DNA of 39,306 bases. Origin: Planctomycetia bacterium (GTDB lineage: Bacteria > Planctomycetota > UBA1135 > UBA2386). Positions 18,393-28,095 of the stretch are shown here, one piece after another (the first letter of the stretch is position 1; the number at the start of each line of letters is the position of its first letter). A program made the translations under genes and the position numbers. The notes beneath the pieces are model-generated. The model made no database searches, was not told the origin of the DNA, and saw only the letters and a program-made list of their open reading frames with translations. The DNA lies in the NCBI GenBank assembly GCA_005776475.1, contig SXPB01000220.1, positions 1-39,306 of the forward strand, given 5' to 3'.

Positions 18393-21065
18393 TCAGCTGC
18401 CCGGCGGGGTCGCCGCGCGCGCTTCGCCGAAACACCGCGTGATCAAGGCAGTCCAGCCGGTCTGGTGCGTGGCGCCGCACCCGCGGCCGGTGTCGCCATC
18501 GAAGTACTCGTGGAACAGCACGAGGTCGCGCCAGTGCGGGTGGTCGGCATAGCGGCGATCCTCCGCAGCGAACGGGCGCTGGCCGCTGCCATCGCGCAAG
18601 AACAACCGGGTCAGCCGCGTCGCCAGTTCGTCGGCGACCTGTTGCAGCGTGCACAGGTTGCCCGAACCGGTCGGGCACTCGACCTTCAGTTCGTCGCCGT
18701 AGAAACGGCCGTAGCGTTCGAGCGCCTCGATCAGCAGGAAGTTGATCGGCAGCCAGATCGGCCCGCGCCAATTGCTGTTGCCGCCGAACATGCCGGTCGT
18801 GCTCTCGCCCGGTGTGTAGTCGACGCGGTACTGCTGGCCGCCGAGTCCGAGCACGAACGGCTCATCGCGGTGCGCCAAAGACAGCGACCGCACACCGAAC
18901 GGCGCCAGGAACTCCTTCTCGTCGAGCAGGTAGCGCAGCATGCGTTCGAGCTGCGGCCGCGACGGGATCGCCAGCAACGCCGCCGAGTCGTCGCCGTCGC
19001 CGACGAACGACACGCGCGAGGCGAGGTCCTGTTCGTTGGTGAGGAACCAACGGAAGCGGCGGTTGAAGCCCTCCAGCGACTGGATCGTCTTCAGCGGCAG
19101 CACTTCGACCGCGCACAGCGGAATCAGCCCGACCAACGAGCGGATGCGCAGCCGCTCCGAGGTGCCGTTCACGTGCATCTGGTCGTAGTAGAAGCCGTCG
19201 CGTTCGTCCCACAGCCCGGTGCCGCCGAGCGTGTTCATCGCGTGCGTGATCGCGACGAAGTGTTCGAAGAACTTCGAGGCCACGTCTTCGTAGGCCGGAT
19301 CGTGGCACGCGAGTTCGAGCGCGATGCTGAGCATCGTGGCGCAATAGAACGCCATCCACGCGGTGCCGTCGGCCTGCTCGAGCGTGCCGCCGTTCGGCAG
19401 CGGCTGGCTGCGGTCGAACACGCCGATGTTGTCGAGCCCGAGGAAGCCGCCGCCGAACACGTGCTTGCCGGTGAGGTCCTTGCGGTTCACCCACCAAGTG
19501 AAATTGAGCAGCAGCTTGTGGAACGCCCGCGCCAGGAACGTCACGTCGCGCTGGCCGCGATGCCCGGTCATCTTGTAGACGCGCCAGCAGGCCCAGGCGT
19601 GCACCGGCGGATTGACGTCGCCGAACGCGAACTCGTAGGCCGGGATCTGGCCGTTCGGCGCCATGTACCACTCGCGCAGCAGCAACAGCAGCTGGTGCTT
19701 CGCGAACTGCGGGTCGAGCTTCGCGAACGGGATCATGTGGAAGGCGAGGTCCCACGCGGCGTACCACGGGTACTCCCACTTGTCCGGCATCGAAACGATG
19801 TCGCGGTTGTAGAGGTGCGCGAAATCGGCGTTGCGCCCCTTCTGCCGCTGCGCCGGCGGCGTCGGTTGCGCCGGGTCGCCCTGCAGCCAGGTGCCGACGT
19901 CGAACCAGTAGAACTGCTTGCTCCACAACAAGCCCGCATAGGCCTGGCGCTGGATGCGGTGCACTTCAGGATCGGCGTCGGCGCCGATGATCTGCTGGTA
20001 GAACGCGTCGGCCTCCGCCTGCCGTTCGACGAGCACCTGGTCGAAGCCGCGCCCGAACAGCTTGGCCGGGGCTGCATCCGCGCGCACGAATCGCAACCGC
20101 AGCTCGGCGGCGCCGTGCGGCGGCACTTCGAGCACGCAGTGGAACGCCGCCTTGCTGCCGCGTCGATCCGGGTTGACCGCGCGCCGGTTGCCGCGGACGA
20201 CGCATTCGTGGAAGGCGTCCTTGACGAACGCGGCGGGGTCGCCGCTGCCGAACAGGCGCACGACGTTGGTGTCGTTCTCGGTGGCGAGCACGCCGCGACA
20301 AACGCCCGGCGGATCGTCGAGTTCGAGCGCCATCGCGGGCAGGTCGGCGCCGGTCGCCACGAGGCGCCGGTCGCCGTCGGCCGTGATCACGCCGCGCGGC
20401 CAGTAGCCTTCGCCGGTCCGTCCCCACGACCAGGTGTTGCGGAACCACATCTGCGGCAGCACGTGCAGGCGCGCCGCGAACGCTGCCCGGTTCTCGACCC
20501 GCAGCACGATGCACACGTCCTCGGGCCCGCTCTTCGCATAGGTCGCGGTGACGTCGAAGTAGCGGTCATCGGCGAACACGCCGGTGTCGACCAGCTCGTA
20601 TTCGGGCTGCGAACGTTCGCGGCGGCGGTTCTCGGCGGCGAGCCGCGCATACGGAAACTCGGCCTGCGGGTACTTGTAGAGCGCCTTCAGCCACGAGGAG
20701 GTCGGCAGCGCATCGAGGTAGAAGTACTCTTCCTTGCAGTCTTCGCCGTGGTTGCCTTCAGGCCCCGACAGGCCGAACAGCCGCTCCTTCAGGAACGGGT
20801 CGCGTTCGTTCCAGAGCGCGAACGAGAAGCACAATCGCCCCTGGCGGTCGGTCAGGCCGAGCAGGCCGTCTTCACCCCAGCGGTAGGCCCGGCTGCGCGC
20901 GTGGTCGTGCGGGAAGTAGTCCCAGCAGTTGCCGTCGGCGCTGTAGTCCTCGCGCACGGTGCCCCACTGTCGTTCCGACAAGTACGGGCCCCACCGCTGC
21001 CAGTTCTGCTCACGCCGCCGTTCCTGCCGCAGACGTTCGTGTTCGGGGTTGCTCTTGCCGGCCAT
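18393..21065 (-). CDS. GH63-type glucosidase (MGH1-like glycoside hydrolase)
   Basis: The protein has 890 aa, the usual size for bacterial GH63-related proteins. It has no signal peptide. The N-terminal beta domain includes [19 protein letters not shown] and [22 protein letters not shown] sequence. The catalytic (alpha/alpha)6 barrel contains [14 protein letters not shown], whose Asp is the likely general acid. It also contains [14 protein letters not shown], and [12 protein letters not shown] near residue 853, where the Glu is the likely base. It should hydrolyse an alpha-glucoside, mannosylglycerate or a similar small substrate in the cytoplasm; specificity cannot be told. The start is the first ATG with family-like sequence after it; a longer open frame to 21434 is a shadow of rluA. 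It may be unrelated to the polysaccharide operon. Confidence 0.88.
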   Translation of the reverse strand: MAGKSNPEHERLRQERRREQNWQRWGPYLSERQWGTVREDYSADGNCWDYFPHDHARSRAYRWGEDGLLGLTDRQGRLCFSFALWNERDPFLKERLFGLSGPEGNHGEDCKEEYFYLDALPTSSWLKALYKYPQAEFPYARLAAENRRRERSQPEYELVDTGVFADDRYFDVTATYAKSGPEDVCIVLRVENRAAFAARLHVLPQMWFRNTWSWGRTGEGYWPRGVITADGDRRLVATGADLPAMALELDDPPGVCRGVLATENDTNVVRLFGSGDPAAFVKDAFHECVVRGNRRAVNPDRRGSKAAFHCVLEVPPHGAAELRLRFVRADAAPAKLFGRGFDQVLVERQAEADAFYQQIIGADADPEVHRIQRQAYAGLLWSKQFYWFDVGTWLQGDPAQPTPPAQRQKGRNADFAHLYNRDIVSMPDKWEYPWYAAWDLAFHMIPFAKLDPQFAKHQLLLLLREWYMAPNGQIPAYEFAFGDVNPPVHAWACWRVYKMTGHRGQRDVTFLARAFHKLLLNFTWWVNRKDLTGKHVFGGGFLGLDNIGVFDRSQPLPNGGTLEQADGTAWMAFYCATMLSIALELACHDPAYEDVASKFFEHFVAITHAMNTLGGTGLWDERDGFYYDQMHVNGTSERLRIRSLVGLIPLCAVEVLPLKTIQSLEGFNRRFRWFLTNEQDLASRVSFVGDGDDSAALLAIPSRPQLERMLRYLLDEKEFLAPFGVRSLSLAHRDEPFVLGLGGQQYRVDYTPGESTTGMFGGNSNWRGPIWLPINFLLIEALERYGRFYGDELKVECPTGSGNLCTLQQVADELATRLTRLFLRDGSGQRPFAAEDRRYADHPHWRDLVLFHEYFDGDTGRGCGATHQTGWTALITRCFGEARAATPPGS

Positions 21066-21102
21066 CGGCGCGTCGGTGTACCCGACGCGCGGGCGATTGC
21101 CA

Positions 21103-22023
21103 TCACCGCATCCGCAGTTGCCGCGCGAAGGCCGGCGGCATCGGCGACGAGAGGACCAACGCCTCGCCGCCCACCGGATGCGGCAACGACAACGCCGTCG
21201 CGTGCAGCAGGAAGGTGCCATCCGGCAGATCGACCGCGCTGCCGTAGCGTTCGTCGCCGACGATCGGATGCCCCAGATGGGCCAGGTGGGCGCGGATCTG
21301 GTGCAAGCGACCGGTGTGCAGCACCAGCCGCAGCAGGGCATGGCCGGCGCCGCTGTCGAGCACTTCGTAGTCGGTGCGGGCCGGTTTGCCGCGCGCATCG
21401 ACGACCACCTTCGGCGCGCGCCGGCTGGCGGCATCGCGTTCGAACAACGGCTGCTCGATCACGCCGGTGCGCGCGCGCGGCGTGCCGTGCACCACCGCGA
21501 GGTAGGTCTTGTGCACGGTGTCGTCGCGGAACGCGGCGGTGAGCCCGCGCAGGCCTTCGGGCGACAACCCGATCGCGACCAGCCCCGAGGTGCCGCGATC
21601 GAGCCGGTGCGCCGGGGCCGGATGGAACGTCGCCGTGCGCACGCCGAACGGTTGGCGATCCAGCCATTGCACGAGGTCGTCGTCCTGGCCGCTGCCCGGC
21701 TGCGAAGCGAGGCCCGCCGGCTTGTCGACGACCAGCACATGTTCGTCGCGGAACACTTCGCGCGGCACCGGTCCGCGGCGGGCCGGTTGCACGCGGGCCG
21801 GCGGCGGCGGCGCTGCCGCAACGACGGGCAGCGCCCCGCGCAGTTCGATCCGCATGCCGGCGAGCAGGCGCAGCTCGGGCTTGCCCTTCTTGCCGTCGAC
21901 GCGGATCGCGCCGGTGCGCAGATGGCGGAAGATCGCCCCCAGCGGCACCGCCGGCAGCAGCTTGCGCAGGTAGCGGTCGAGCCGCTGGCCGGCTTCATGT
22001 TCGGTGAGGACGATCTCGCGCAT
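21103..22023 (-). CDS. RluA-family 23S rRNA/tRNA pseudouridine synthase
   Basis: The protein has 306 aa. An S4 RNA-binding domain occupies about residues 1-62 (AGQRLDRYLRKLL, IRVDGKKG), followed by a Pro/Ala linker. The catalytic domain has DEHVLVVDKPAGL and the RluA signature HRLDRGTSGL (139-148), in which Asp142 is the nucleophile. LHTGRLHQIRAHLAHLGHPI follows near the C-terminus. It isomerises uridine to pseudouridine in structured RNA. The layout matches RluC/RluD, but which sites it modifies cannot be decided from sequence. It lies 37 bp upstream of the glucosidase gene. A GC-rich inverted repeat sits just before its start codon. Confidence 0.93.
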   Translation of the reverse strand: MREIVLTEHEAGQRLDRYLRKLLPAVPLGAIFRHLRTGAIRVDGKKGKPELRLLAGMRIELRGALPVVAAAPPPPARVQPARRGPVPREVFRDEHVLVVDKPAGLASQPGSGQDDDLVQWLDRQPFGVRTATFHPAPAHRLDRGTSGLVAIGLSPEGLRGLTAAFRDDTVHKTYLAVVHGTPRARTGVIEQPLFERDAASRRAPKVVVDARGKPARTDYEVLDSGAGHALLRLVLHTGRLHQIRAHLAHLGHPIVGDERYGSAVDLPDGTFLLHATALSLPHPVGGEALVLSSPMPPAFARQLRMR

Positions 22024-22029
22024 CGCAGA

Positions 22030-22055
22030 CCCGACGCACCATACGCGGCGTCGGG
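22030..22055 (-). terminator. Hairpin between the secreted-protein gene and rluA-family gene
   Basis: Perfect 8-bp stem CCCGACGC/GCGTCGGG with a 10-base loop. It lies in the 48-bp gap after the stop at 22072 and ends 7 bases before the ATG at 22023. No T-run follows, so a classic intrinsic terminator is not shown. The GTCGGG arm covers the place where a ribosome-binding site for the next gene would sit. Confidence 0.4.
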
Positions 22056-22071
22056 CGCTTGGCCACGAGCG

Positions 22072-23232
22072 TCACATCCCGATCGTCAACGCGACGCCGG
22101 GCGTCATCGAGATCTGGCCGTTCTGGAAGCCAAAGCCCTGGCTGTGCAGCGGGAAGCCGACCAACGCCAGATTGCCGGGCACGACCCAGTGCCGCGCCCA
22201 CGTGCCGTTGGCGTCGGTGAGGCCGAGTTCGATCACGAGCGACAGCGGATCGACCAGAAGGTTGCCGTTCCACACCGGCAGCACCGACTTGCCGAGGCCC
22301 AGCGCGTTGCCGCCGATCGCGTTCGGCAGCCCGACTTCGTGGAACACGTCGAAGAAGCTGTTGATGCGCGGCGCGCCTTGCAGATGCGACCACGGCATGC
22401 GGGGCGCCAGGCCAAGCGAGCCCTGGCCGTATTCGTAGGCGCCGAAGATCGACTCGGTGCCCGCACCCGTGACGTTGCGCACGATGCGGCGGCTGGCCGC
22501 GTCATACATGTACTCGATGCCCACCACCGGATCGCCGGCCACGGTGCGTTCGAGTTGCAGCACTTCCATGCGTTGGTTCGGCTGCATCGGGTCGGCAACA
22601 GTGATGACGTTGCCGAGGAAGCCGTGCGCCAGCAGTTGCTGGATGATGATCTGCCGCAGAACAAAGCCGTTCATGTTGGGCTGCAGGTGGATCTGCACGA
22701 TCACCAGCACGTGCTGGCTGCCGACGCGCACCCAGATCCAGATCACGATGACGCCACCGAACGGTTGCGGCGGTTGCTGCACCGGCGGTAGTGGCACCAG
22801 CGCGCCGTTCGCCTTGGCGACGGCGGCACCGGCCGGCGGGGCGCCCGCGGGCACCGACACGTCACTGTCGAGGTCGAAGCCCATGTCGTCGGTGCCGTAG
22901 CACGAGCCGCTGGTGATCGGCGCGCCTCCCGGTGCCGACAACAGGCAGAACCAGTTCGGGCCGGTGCGCATGGTCGCAAAGCCGGCCGCGGCGAACGCCG
23001 CTTCGTGGGCAGCGCTGGCGGCGGCCGCCGCTTGCCCCGCCGCCGTCGGCACCGACACGTGCACGCCCTGCACGCGCGCCGCGACCTGGGCCGGCTGGCC
23101 GTTGCTGTTCAGGCCGGTGCCGACACCGTGCAGGCTGAGGCACACCACCTGCTGGGCGGCGAGGGAAACGGTGAGGAACGCGCCGAGCGAGACCAGGGCG
23201 CAACGGGAGAAGAACGAGGACAAGCGGGACAT
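22072..23232 (-). CDS. Secreted protein of unknown function
   Basis: The protein has 386 aa. A signal peptide covers about residues 1-26 (charged start, hydrophobic core, cleavage near SLAAQ). The ATG has AAGGAG 6 nt upstream, which settles the start inside a much longer open frame. After the signal comes an Ala-rich helix (about 60-90), then GPNWFCLLSAPGGAPITSGS. A middle stretch looks like one strongly hydrophobic beta or membrane segment (GGVIVIWIWVRVGSQHVLVI). The last 35 residues contain LALVGFPLHSQGF and end PGVALTIGM. No enzyme motif was recognised. The gene is divergent from the ECF sigma gene, so it may share its control region. Confidence 0.82.
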   Translation of the reverse strand: MSRLSSFFSRCALVSLGAFLTVSLAAQQVVCLSLHGVGTGLNSNGQPAQVAARVQGVHVSVPTAAGQAAAAASAAHEAAFAAAGFATMRTGPNWFCLLSAPGGAPITSGSCYGTDDMGFDLDSDVSVPAGAPPAGAAVAKANGALVPLPPVQQPPQPFGGVIVIWIWVRVGSQHVLVIVQIHLQPNMNGFVLRQIIIQQLLAHGFLGNVITVADPMQPNQRMEVLQLERTVAGDPVVGIEYMYDAASRRIVRNVTGAGTESIFGAYEYGQGSLGLAPRMPWSHLQGAPRINSFFDVFHEVGLPNAIGGNALGLGKSVLPVWNGNLLVDPLSLVIELGLTDANGTWARHWVVPGNLALVGFPLHSQGFGFQNGQISMTPGVALTIGM

Positions 23233-23238
23233 GGGTGA

Positions 23239-23244
23239 CTCCTT
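23239..23244 (-). promoter_or_regulatory. Ribosome-binding site AAGGAG of the secreted-protein gene
   Basis: AAGGAG on the minus strand, 6 nt before the ATG at 23232; the strongest ribosome-binding site in the window and the reason for this start. Confidence 0.85.
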
Positions 23245-23452
23245 GTGGGTTGGGTTCGGGATCGCCCGGAACACCGCCAGCGCGCGTTGCCAGCGGAAGG
23301 AGAAGTCGCCGAATTCGTGCGCCGCGCGGATTTCGAACCTTCTCTTCCGGTGACGGGCCGGCCCCGCGGTCTTGCTGGTGCCGACCATGAACTTCCTGCT
23401 TCCCATGCTTGCCCCCTGCCCAGCGATGCCCGGCGCGCGGATACTTGGCGGC

Positions 23453-24076
23453 ATGGACGGCTTGCCCGAACTGCTCGCCGCCGCCAAGGCCGGTTCCTCG
23501 ACGGCTCGTGACGAACTGCTCGCTCGCTTCCTGCCGCGGGTGGCCGGGCTGGTGCACGCCCAGATCCAGCGGCGCCTGCGGCCGCAGCAGCACGGTCTCC
23601 TGCGCCTGCTCAGCACCGGCGACGTGGTGCAGGAAGTGCTGCTCGACGTGCTGCGCAACCTCGACCGTTGGGACGTCGACCATGAAGCCGCGTTCATTGC
23701 GCTGCTGGCGACGTTGGTCGAACACCGGTTGCTCGACCAGATCCGCAAGAGCCAGGCCGCTGCGCGCGACGTGCGCCGCGTCGCTGATGCGGGACCGCAG
23801 ACAGCGGGCGTGCCCGATCGCGAGGCCGGACCGGCGACCATGGCCGGCAACGCCGAACACCTGGCGATCTACCGCGAAGTACTGGCGACCTTCTCCGAGC
23901 GCGAGCGCGCCCTGGTGTCGCTGCGGCTCGAAGACGGCGTCGAATGGCAGGAACTGGCCGAACGGCTGGCGTGGCCATCGGCCGATGCGGCGCGCAAGGC
24001 GTTCCACGGCGTGCAGGCGCGCCTGGTGCTGCGGCTGCGCCAGCGGGGCCTCGATCCCGGCGGCGGTGCCTCGTGA
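23453..24076 (+). CDS. ECF-type RNA polymerase sigma factor
   Basis: The protein has 207 aa from the ATG at 23453, where sigma-like sequence begins; in-frame starts from 23372 add only non-conserved residues. Region 2 includes DELLARFLPRVAGLVHAQIQ and the helix GDVVQEVLLDVLRNLDRW (2.3/2.4). Region 4 contains FSERERALVSLRLEDGVEW, QELAERLAW and a recognition-helix stretch SADAARKAFHGVQARLV. It would direct RNA polymerase to a specific promoter set. No anti-sigma factor gene follows. Its TGA overlaps the GTG of a Ser/Thr kinase gene, the arrangement of kinase-linked ECF sigma factors known in planctomycetes, so control by phosphorylation is likely. Confidence 0.9.
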   Translation: MDGLPELLAAAKAGSSTARDELLARFLPRVAGLVHAQIQRRLRPQQHGLLRLLSTGDVVQEVLLDVLRNLDRWDVDHEAAFIALLATLVEHRLLDQIRKSQAAARDVRRVADAGPQTAGVPDREAGPATMAGNAEHLAIYREVLATFSERERALVSLRLEDGVEWQELAERLAWPSADAARKAFHGVQARLVLRLRQRGLDPGGGAS

Positions 24077-26616
24077 CGTCGCCCACTTCGGCAACGGCGC
24101 GCAGCGATCGCGACGACGACGACGTGCTCGCGGAGCGGCTCGGTCAGGCCCTGGCCGATCGCGACGTCGGGCTGCCCGTCGATCCGGTGGCGTTGTGCGC
24201 CGACCGCCCGCACCTGGCGGCGCCACTCGCTGCGGCCCTGGGCCTGTCGGCGGCGTTGCCGTCCCTGCACCGCGACAGTGCCGACCACGACGTGGCGACC
24301 GGCAAGCTGCTCGCCAACCGCTACCGCCTCGTGCAGACGATCGGCCGCGGCGCCTCCGGCACCGTCTACCAGGCCCGCGACGAACGGCTGCAGCGCGACG
24401 TCGCCGTCAAGCTGCTGCACCAGGGACTGTTCTCCGGCGATGCCACGGCGGCGCGCTTCACGCGGGAAGCGCTGGCGCTGGCCGCGCACGAACACCCCCA
24501 CATCGTGCGCATCCACGACCAGGGCCAGACCGACGACGGCACGACCTTCCTGGTCACCGAACTGCTGCGTGGTCACTCGCTGCACGCCGTGCTGCAAGCG
24601 GCCGTCGCGGCGCTGCCCGAAGGCCCCGCGACGGCCGCGTTCGCGCGCATCGACTGGCTGCGCGCGACGCTGCCCGAGGCGCGCCTGGAATCGACCTGGT
24701 TGCGGCAGCTGGTCACCTGGGTCGCCGATCTCGGCGACGGCCTCGCGGCGGCCCACGCGCAGGGCATCTGCCATCGCGACGTCAAACCCGGCAACGCATT
24801 CGTCACCAGCGATGGCCGCATCGTGCTGCTCGACTTCGGCATCGCCGCGCGCGAAGGCGATGCGTCGATCACGCGCGAAGCGATGCTGCTCGGCACGCCG
24901 TGCTACATGGCGCCCGAACAGGCGAAGGGCGAACGCACGGCCACGCCATCCCTCGATGTCTACGGCCTCGGCGCCTGCCTCTACCACCTGCTGACGTTCG
25001 CACCGCCGCACGCCGGCGACCTGCAGCAGGTGCTCGTCGCCCTGCGCCACGACGATCCGGCACCGGCGCACACGCTGCATCGCGGCCTGCCTAGAGACCT
25101 GCGTGCGATCCTCGACCACTGCCTCGCCCGCGATCCGCGGCATCGCTACCCGACGATGGCGGCCCTGGTCGCGGACCTGCGCGCCTTCCTCGCCCACCAG
25201 GACGTGGCGGTGCGTCCGCTCGGCCCGCTGACGCGCGGCGTGCGCCAGCTCGCCCAAAGGCCGGCCCGCGCGTTGGCCGGGCTCGCCAGCATCGCCGTCG
25301 TCGCCGTCGTGCTCGCCGCCATTCCCGCGTGGGCCGGTTTGTCGGAACGCGAACGCCGCGACGAACTCGAACGCCGCCGCGCCACGCTCGCCGCGGACCT
25401 CTGCATCGAAGGGCGCGCCGAAGAACGGGCGCTGGTGCCGCTCGCCGAGCACCGCACCGTGCTGACCGAACTCGACGCCCTGCTCGAGCTCGACGGCATG
25501 GACCTGCCGCTGCGGCTGCTGCGCGCCTTCACCTGGCTCGATGCCGGCGAATCCGCGCGCGCCGTGGCCGACTTCGACGCGATCGCCGCGACGTCGCGCA
25601 GTCCCTACCTGGTCGGCCTCGTCGAACGCTTCCGGCCCGGTGCGGTCGCGCCACCCGACCTCACCGGCTTGCCCGAACCGACGACGCCAACCGACTGCTT
25701 CGTCGCCGGCTTCCTCGCGTTGCGGGCGCGCGATTGCGTCGCTGCCGACACGCTGCTCACGCGCGCCACCGACTGGCTGCCGGCGCGCGATCTGCGCCTG
25801 CTCGCGATCCTCGGCAAGCAACCGACCGAACCCGATCGCGCCTTCGCCGAAGCCAAGGAACTCGAAGGCGTCTACGGCCGGCCCACCGCCCGCACGCGCC
25901 ACGTGCTGGCGGCGGCCATGCTGCAGAAGAAGCAGTGGGCCGCGGCGATCCCGTTCGCCGAGGACGCGCTGCGCTTGCGACCCGACCGGCACGGACCGTG
26001 GAACAACCTCGGCCTCGCGCACCTGCGCCTTGGCCATCGCGACGAGGCGCTGCGCTGCTTCGAGCGCGCCGTCGCACTGCGGCCGCACTTCGCCAACAGC
26101 CTGTCCGGCTTGAGCCAGACGATGCGCGCGTTCGCCCGCTTCGACGAAGCCCGCACCGTGGCCCAGCGCATCACCGACGTCGGCTGGCGCGAACACGAGC
26201 TCGGCAACCTCGAACTGGCGCGCGGCATCGCGGCGCTCGCGGCCGACGACCGCGCCACGATGCTGGCTGCCGCCACGGCCGCGAGCGGCCACTTCGCGGC
26301 GGCCGCCGAGGCACCCCGCACCACCAACCCGAAGGCGGCCAGCCTGCCGCAGGCGCGCGACGTCGCCGAGGCGCTGATCACCGGCAAGAAGGAAGCGGCC
26401 GTGGCGCCGTTCCTGCTGCAGCTGCGTGGCGATCCACGCAATGCGCGCCAGATCGCCAACCTCGTCTCGCTGTTGGAGAACGATCCCCCGGACGCCGCGA
26501 CCTTCGGTCTGCTGCGGCTGTGGCTGCTCGATCTCGCCATCGAACTCACGCCCGACGATCCGGCGCTGCCCCTGCAGCGGCAACGTCTGCTCCATTCCCT
26601 GCGCACTCCTCGTTGA
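24073..26616 (+). CDS. Membrane Ser/Thr protein kinase with C-terminal TPR domain
   Basis: The protein has 847 aa from a GTG start whose GTGA overlaps the sigma factor stop. An acidic N-terminus (1-80) is followed by the kinase domain: glycine loop GRGASGTVY (91-99), Lys113, HRDVKPGN (234-241, Asp236 catalytic), DFG (254-256), and APE at about 280-282. All kinase residues are intact. A long insert (about 178-210) precedes the catalytic loop. One membrane helix (about 400-422) precedes about 420 residues outside, with TPR-like units, for example RPDRHGPWNNLGLAHLRLGH. It likely senses an envelope signal and phosphorylates the coupled sigma factor or a partner. The secreted-protein gene starts 12 bp downstream. 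Confidence 0.92.
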   Translation: MTSPTSATARSDRDDDDVLAERLGQALADRDVGLPVDPVALCADRPHLAAPLAAALGLSAALPSLHRDSADHDVATGKLLANRYRLVQTIGRGASGTVYQARDERLQRDVAVKLLHQGLFSGDATAARFTREALALAAHEHPHIVRIHDQGQTDDGTTFLVTELLRGHSLHAVLQAAVAALPEGPATAAFARIDWLRATLPEARLESTWLRQLVTWVADLGDGLAAAHAQGICHRDVKPGNAFVTSDGRIVLLDFGIAAREGDASITREAMLLGTPCYMAPEQAKGERTATPSLDVYGLGACLYHLLTFAPPHAGDLQQVLVALRHDDPAPAHTLHRGLPRDLRAILDHCLARDPRHRYPTMAALVADLRAFLAHQDVAVRPLGPLTRGVRQLAQRPARALAGLASIAVVAVVLAAIPAWAGLSERERRDELERRRATLAADLCIEGRAEERALVPLAEHRTVLTELDALLELDGMDLPLRLLRAFTWLDAGESARAVADFDAIAATSRSPYLVGLVERFRPGAVAPPDLTGLPEPTTPTDCFVAGFLALRARDCVAADTLLTRATDWLPARDLRLLAILGKQPTEPDRAFAEAKELEGVYGRPTARTRHVLAAAMLQKKQWAAAIPFAEDALRLRPDRHGPWNNLGLAHLRLGHRDEALRCFERAVALRPHFANSLSGLSQTMRAFARFDEARTVAQRITDVGWREHELGNLELARGIAALAADDRATMLAAATAASGHFAAAAEAPRTTNPKAASLPQARDVAEALITGKKEAAVAPFLLQLRGDPRNARQIANLVSLLENDPPDAATFGLLRLWLLDLAIELTPDDPALPLQRQRLLHSLRTPR

Positions 26617-26628
26617 ACGGAGGCCCCG

Positions 26629-28056
26629 ATGCACTCCCGTCTGCTCACCGTGATCTTCTTCACCGCGCTCGCACCGACCGCGTTGGCGCAAGCCAGCGGC
26701 GGGCCTGTGCTGGCGCTGCCACACGGCTTTTCGATCGACCCCGCGACGTCGCTGCCCGGGGCCACGGCCGGCAGCGTCGAGTTCTCCGATGTGGGCATCG
26801 ACGCCATGCTGCCGCCAACGCTGCCGCCGGGCGTGCCCGACTTCGGCGCGTTCCTCGCCGGCGTGCCAGTCGATGTCGATGCGCTGTCGCTCGGCTGGGA
26901 CTGGGTCGTCAGCAACTCGATCGGCGAAGCGGTGATCCCACCCGACCAATGGGGAGCGATCACCTTCACCGTCACACGCACTACTGCAGGTGCATCCGGC
27001 AGCCTGATCGCGGCGGCGGTCGCCGAAGCGGATGGCGCCGCCGCCGACGTGTTTGCCTACGTGATCCCCGGCAGCAACCTGCCGGCGTCGTTCGTCGGCA
27101 TTCCGTTCCGCGCGCAGGATTGGCGCGAGATCGCGCCGTTCGCCGGCGGCCCCGCACCGAACCTCGACGCGCACGACCTCTACATCGCTCTGCTCTACCA
27201 GGAGAATCCCGGACTCGCGGCGCTGCTGCCGCCGCCGACGATCTTCTTCTCGGTGACTGCGGCCAGTGCGCCGGCGATCCCACTCGCGTGGACCGCAGTG
27301 CCGGCGCTGCGCAGCGGCGCCACCGTGTTCTCGAGCACGTGGATTCCGTCGACGTCGACGTGGTCGCCCCCGGCGGTCGCGTTCACGCCCTCGTTCTTCG
27401 GCATCCTGCCGAGTGAAGATCTCGACGCGCTGGCCCTCGACCTCGTGCGCGGCATGGCGCTGTTCTCGACCAACCGCGCGCTGCCGCCGCCGACCGGACC
27501 GCGCGACCCGATCCTGTTCACGCTGCTCGGCTCGGGGATCCACTGGATCTACCGCTTGCCCGGCATCGGCACGCCGATCAGCGCCGAAGTCGGCCTGGGG
27601 CTTGGCGTCGACGACATCGACGGCATCTGTTCGCTGGATCCAGGCAGCGCCGCGCAACCGAGCCAGATCCGCTTGCCGTTCCAGGTCGGAACGATCGCGC
27701 AGGCGCTGCCGACGGGCTTGCCGACACAGCTGCAGGCGAGTGCGTGGCGTCGCTTCGATCCGATCCTGAACCAGGAGTTCGCCGAGACCTGGATGACCGG
27801 CTGGCCGCCGCCCGGCACGCCGCAGCCGAGTCTCGCGATCGTCGGCGCCTCGGTCGGTGGCCCGCTCGGGCCGTACACGGTGCTCGGCATCTTCGTGCGC
27901 CCGCAGCCCGGCAACAACTTCCAAGGCCATCCCGAGAAGTTCCGCATCGCGATCCCACCGGCCCTCAGCCTGTCCGGACTGCCGTTGCACTTCCTGTGGG
28001 GCGCGCTGTCGCCGGCGACGTTCGATCTCAGCCATCCCGTCGGCATTCTCTTGTGA
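26629..28056 (+). CDS. Secreted protein of unknown function in the sigma/kinase operon
   Basis: The protein has 475 aa. The signal peptide covers residues 1-21, with cleavage after TALA. GGAGG lies 5 nt before the ATG. The mature part is rich in Pro, Gly, Ala and aliphatic residues and looks like a beta-rich extracellular protein; one Cys sits in DDIDGICSLDPGS. No known domain was recognised. It ends with LSLSGLPLHFLWG and about 20 further residues, a pattern like the tail of the secreted protein at 22072-23232. The short spacing after the kinase suggests co-transcription, so it may be sensor ligand, partner or target of the regulatory pair. Confidence 0.83.
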   Translation: MHSRLLTVIFFTALAPTALAQASGGPVLALPHGFSIDPATSLPGATAGSVEFSDVGIDAMLPPTLPPGVPDFGAFLAGVPVDVDALSLGWDWVVSNSIGEAVIPPDQWGAITFTVTRTTAGASGSLIAAAVAEADGAAADVFAYVIPGSNLPASFVGIPFRAQDWREIAPFAGGPAPNLDAHDLYIALLYQENPGLAALLPPPTIFFSVTAASAPAIPLAWTAVPALRSGATVFSSTWIPSTSTWSPPAVAFTPSFFGILPSEDLDALALDLVRGMALFSTNRALPPPTGPRDPILFTLLGSGIHWIYRLPGIGTPISAEVGLGLGVDDIDGICSLDPGSAAQPSQIRLPFQVGTIAQALPTGLPTQLQASAWRRFDPILNQEFAETWMTGWPPPGTPQPSLAIVGASVGGPLGPYTVLGIFVRPQPGNNFQGHPEKFRIAIPPALSLSGLPLHFLWGALSPATFDLSHPVGILL

Positions 28057-28095
28057 GCCAGGGCAACCGCGGGCGCATCGCGCAGGATTGACGCC

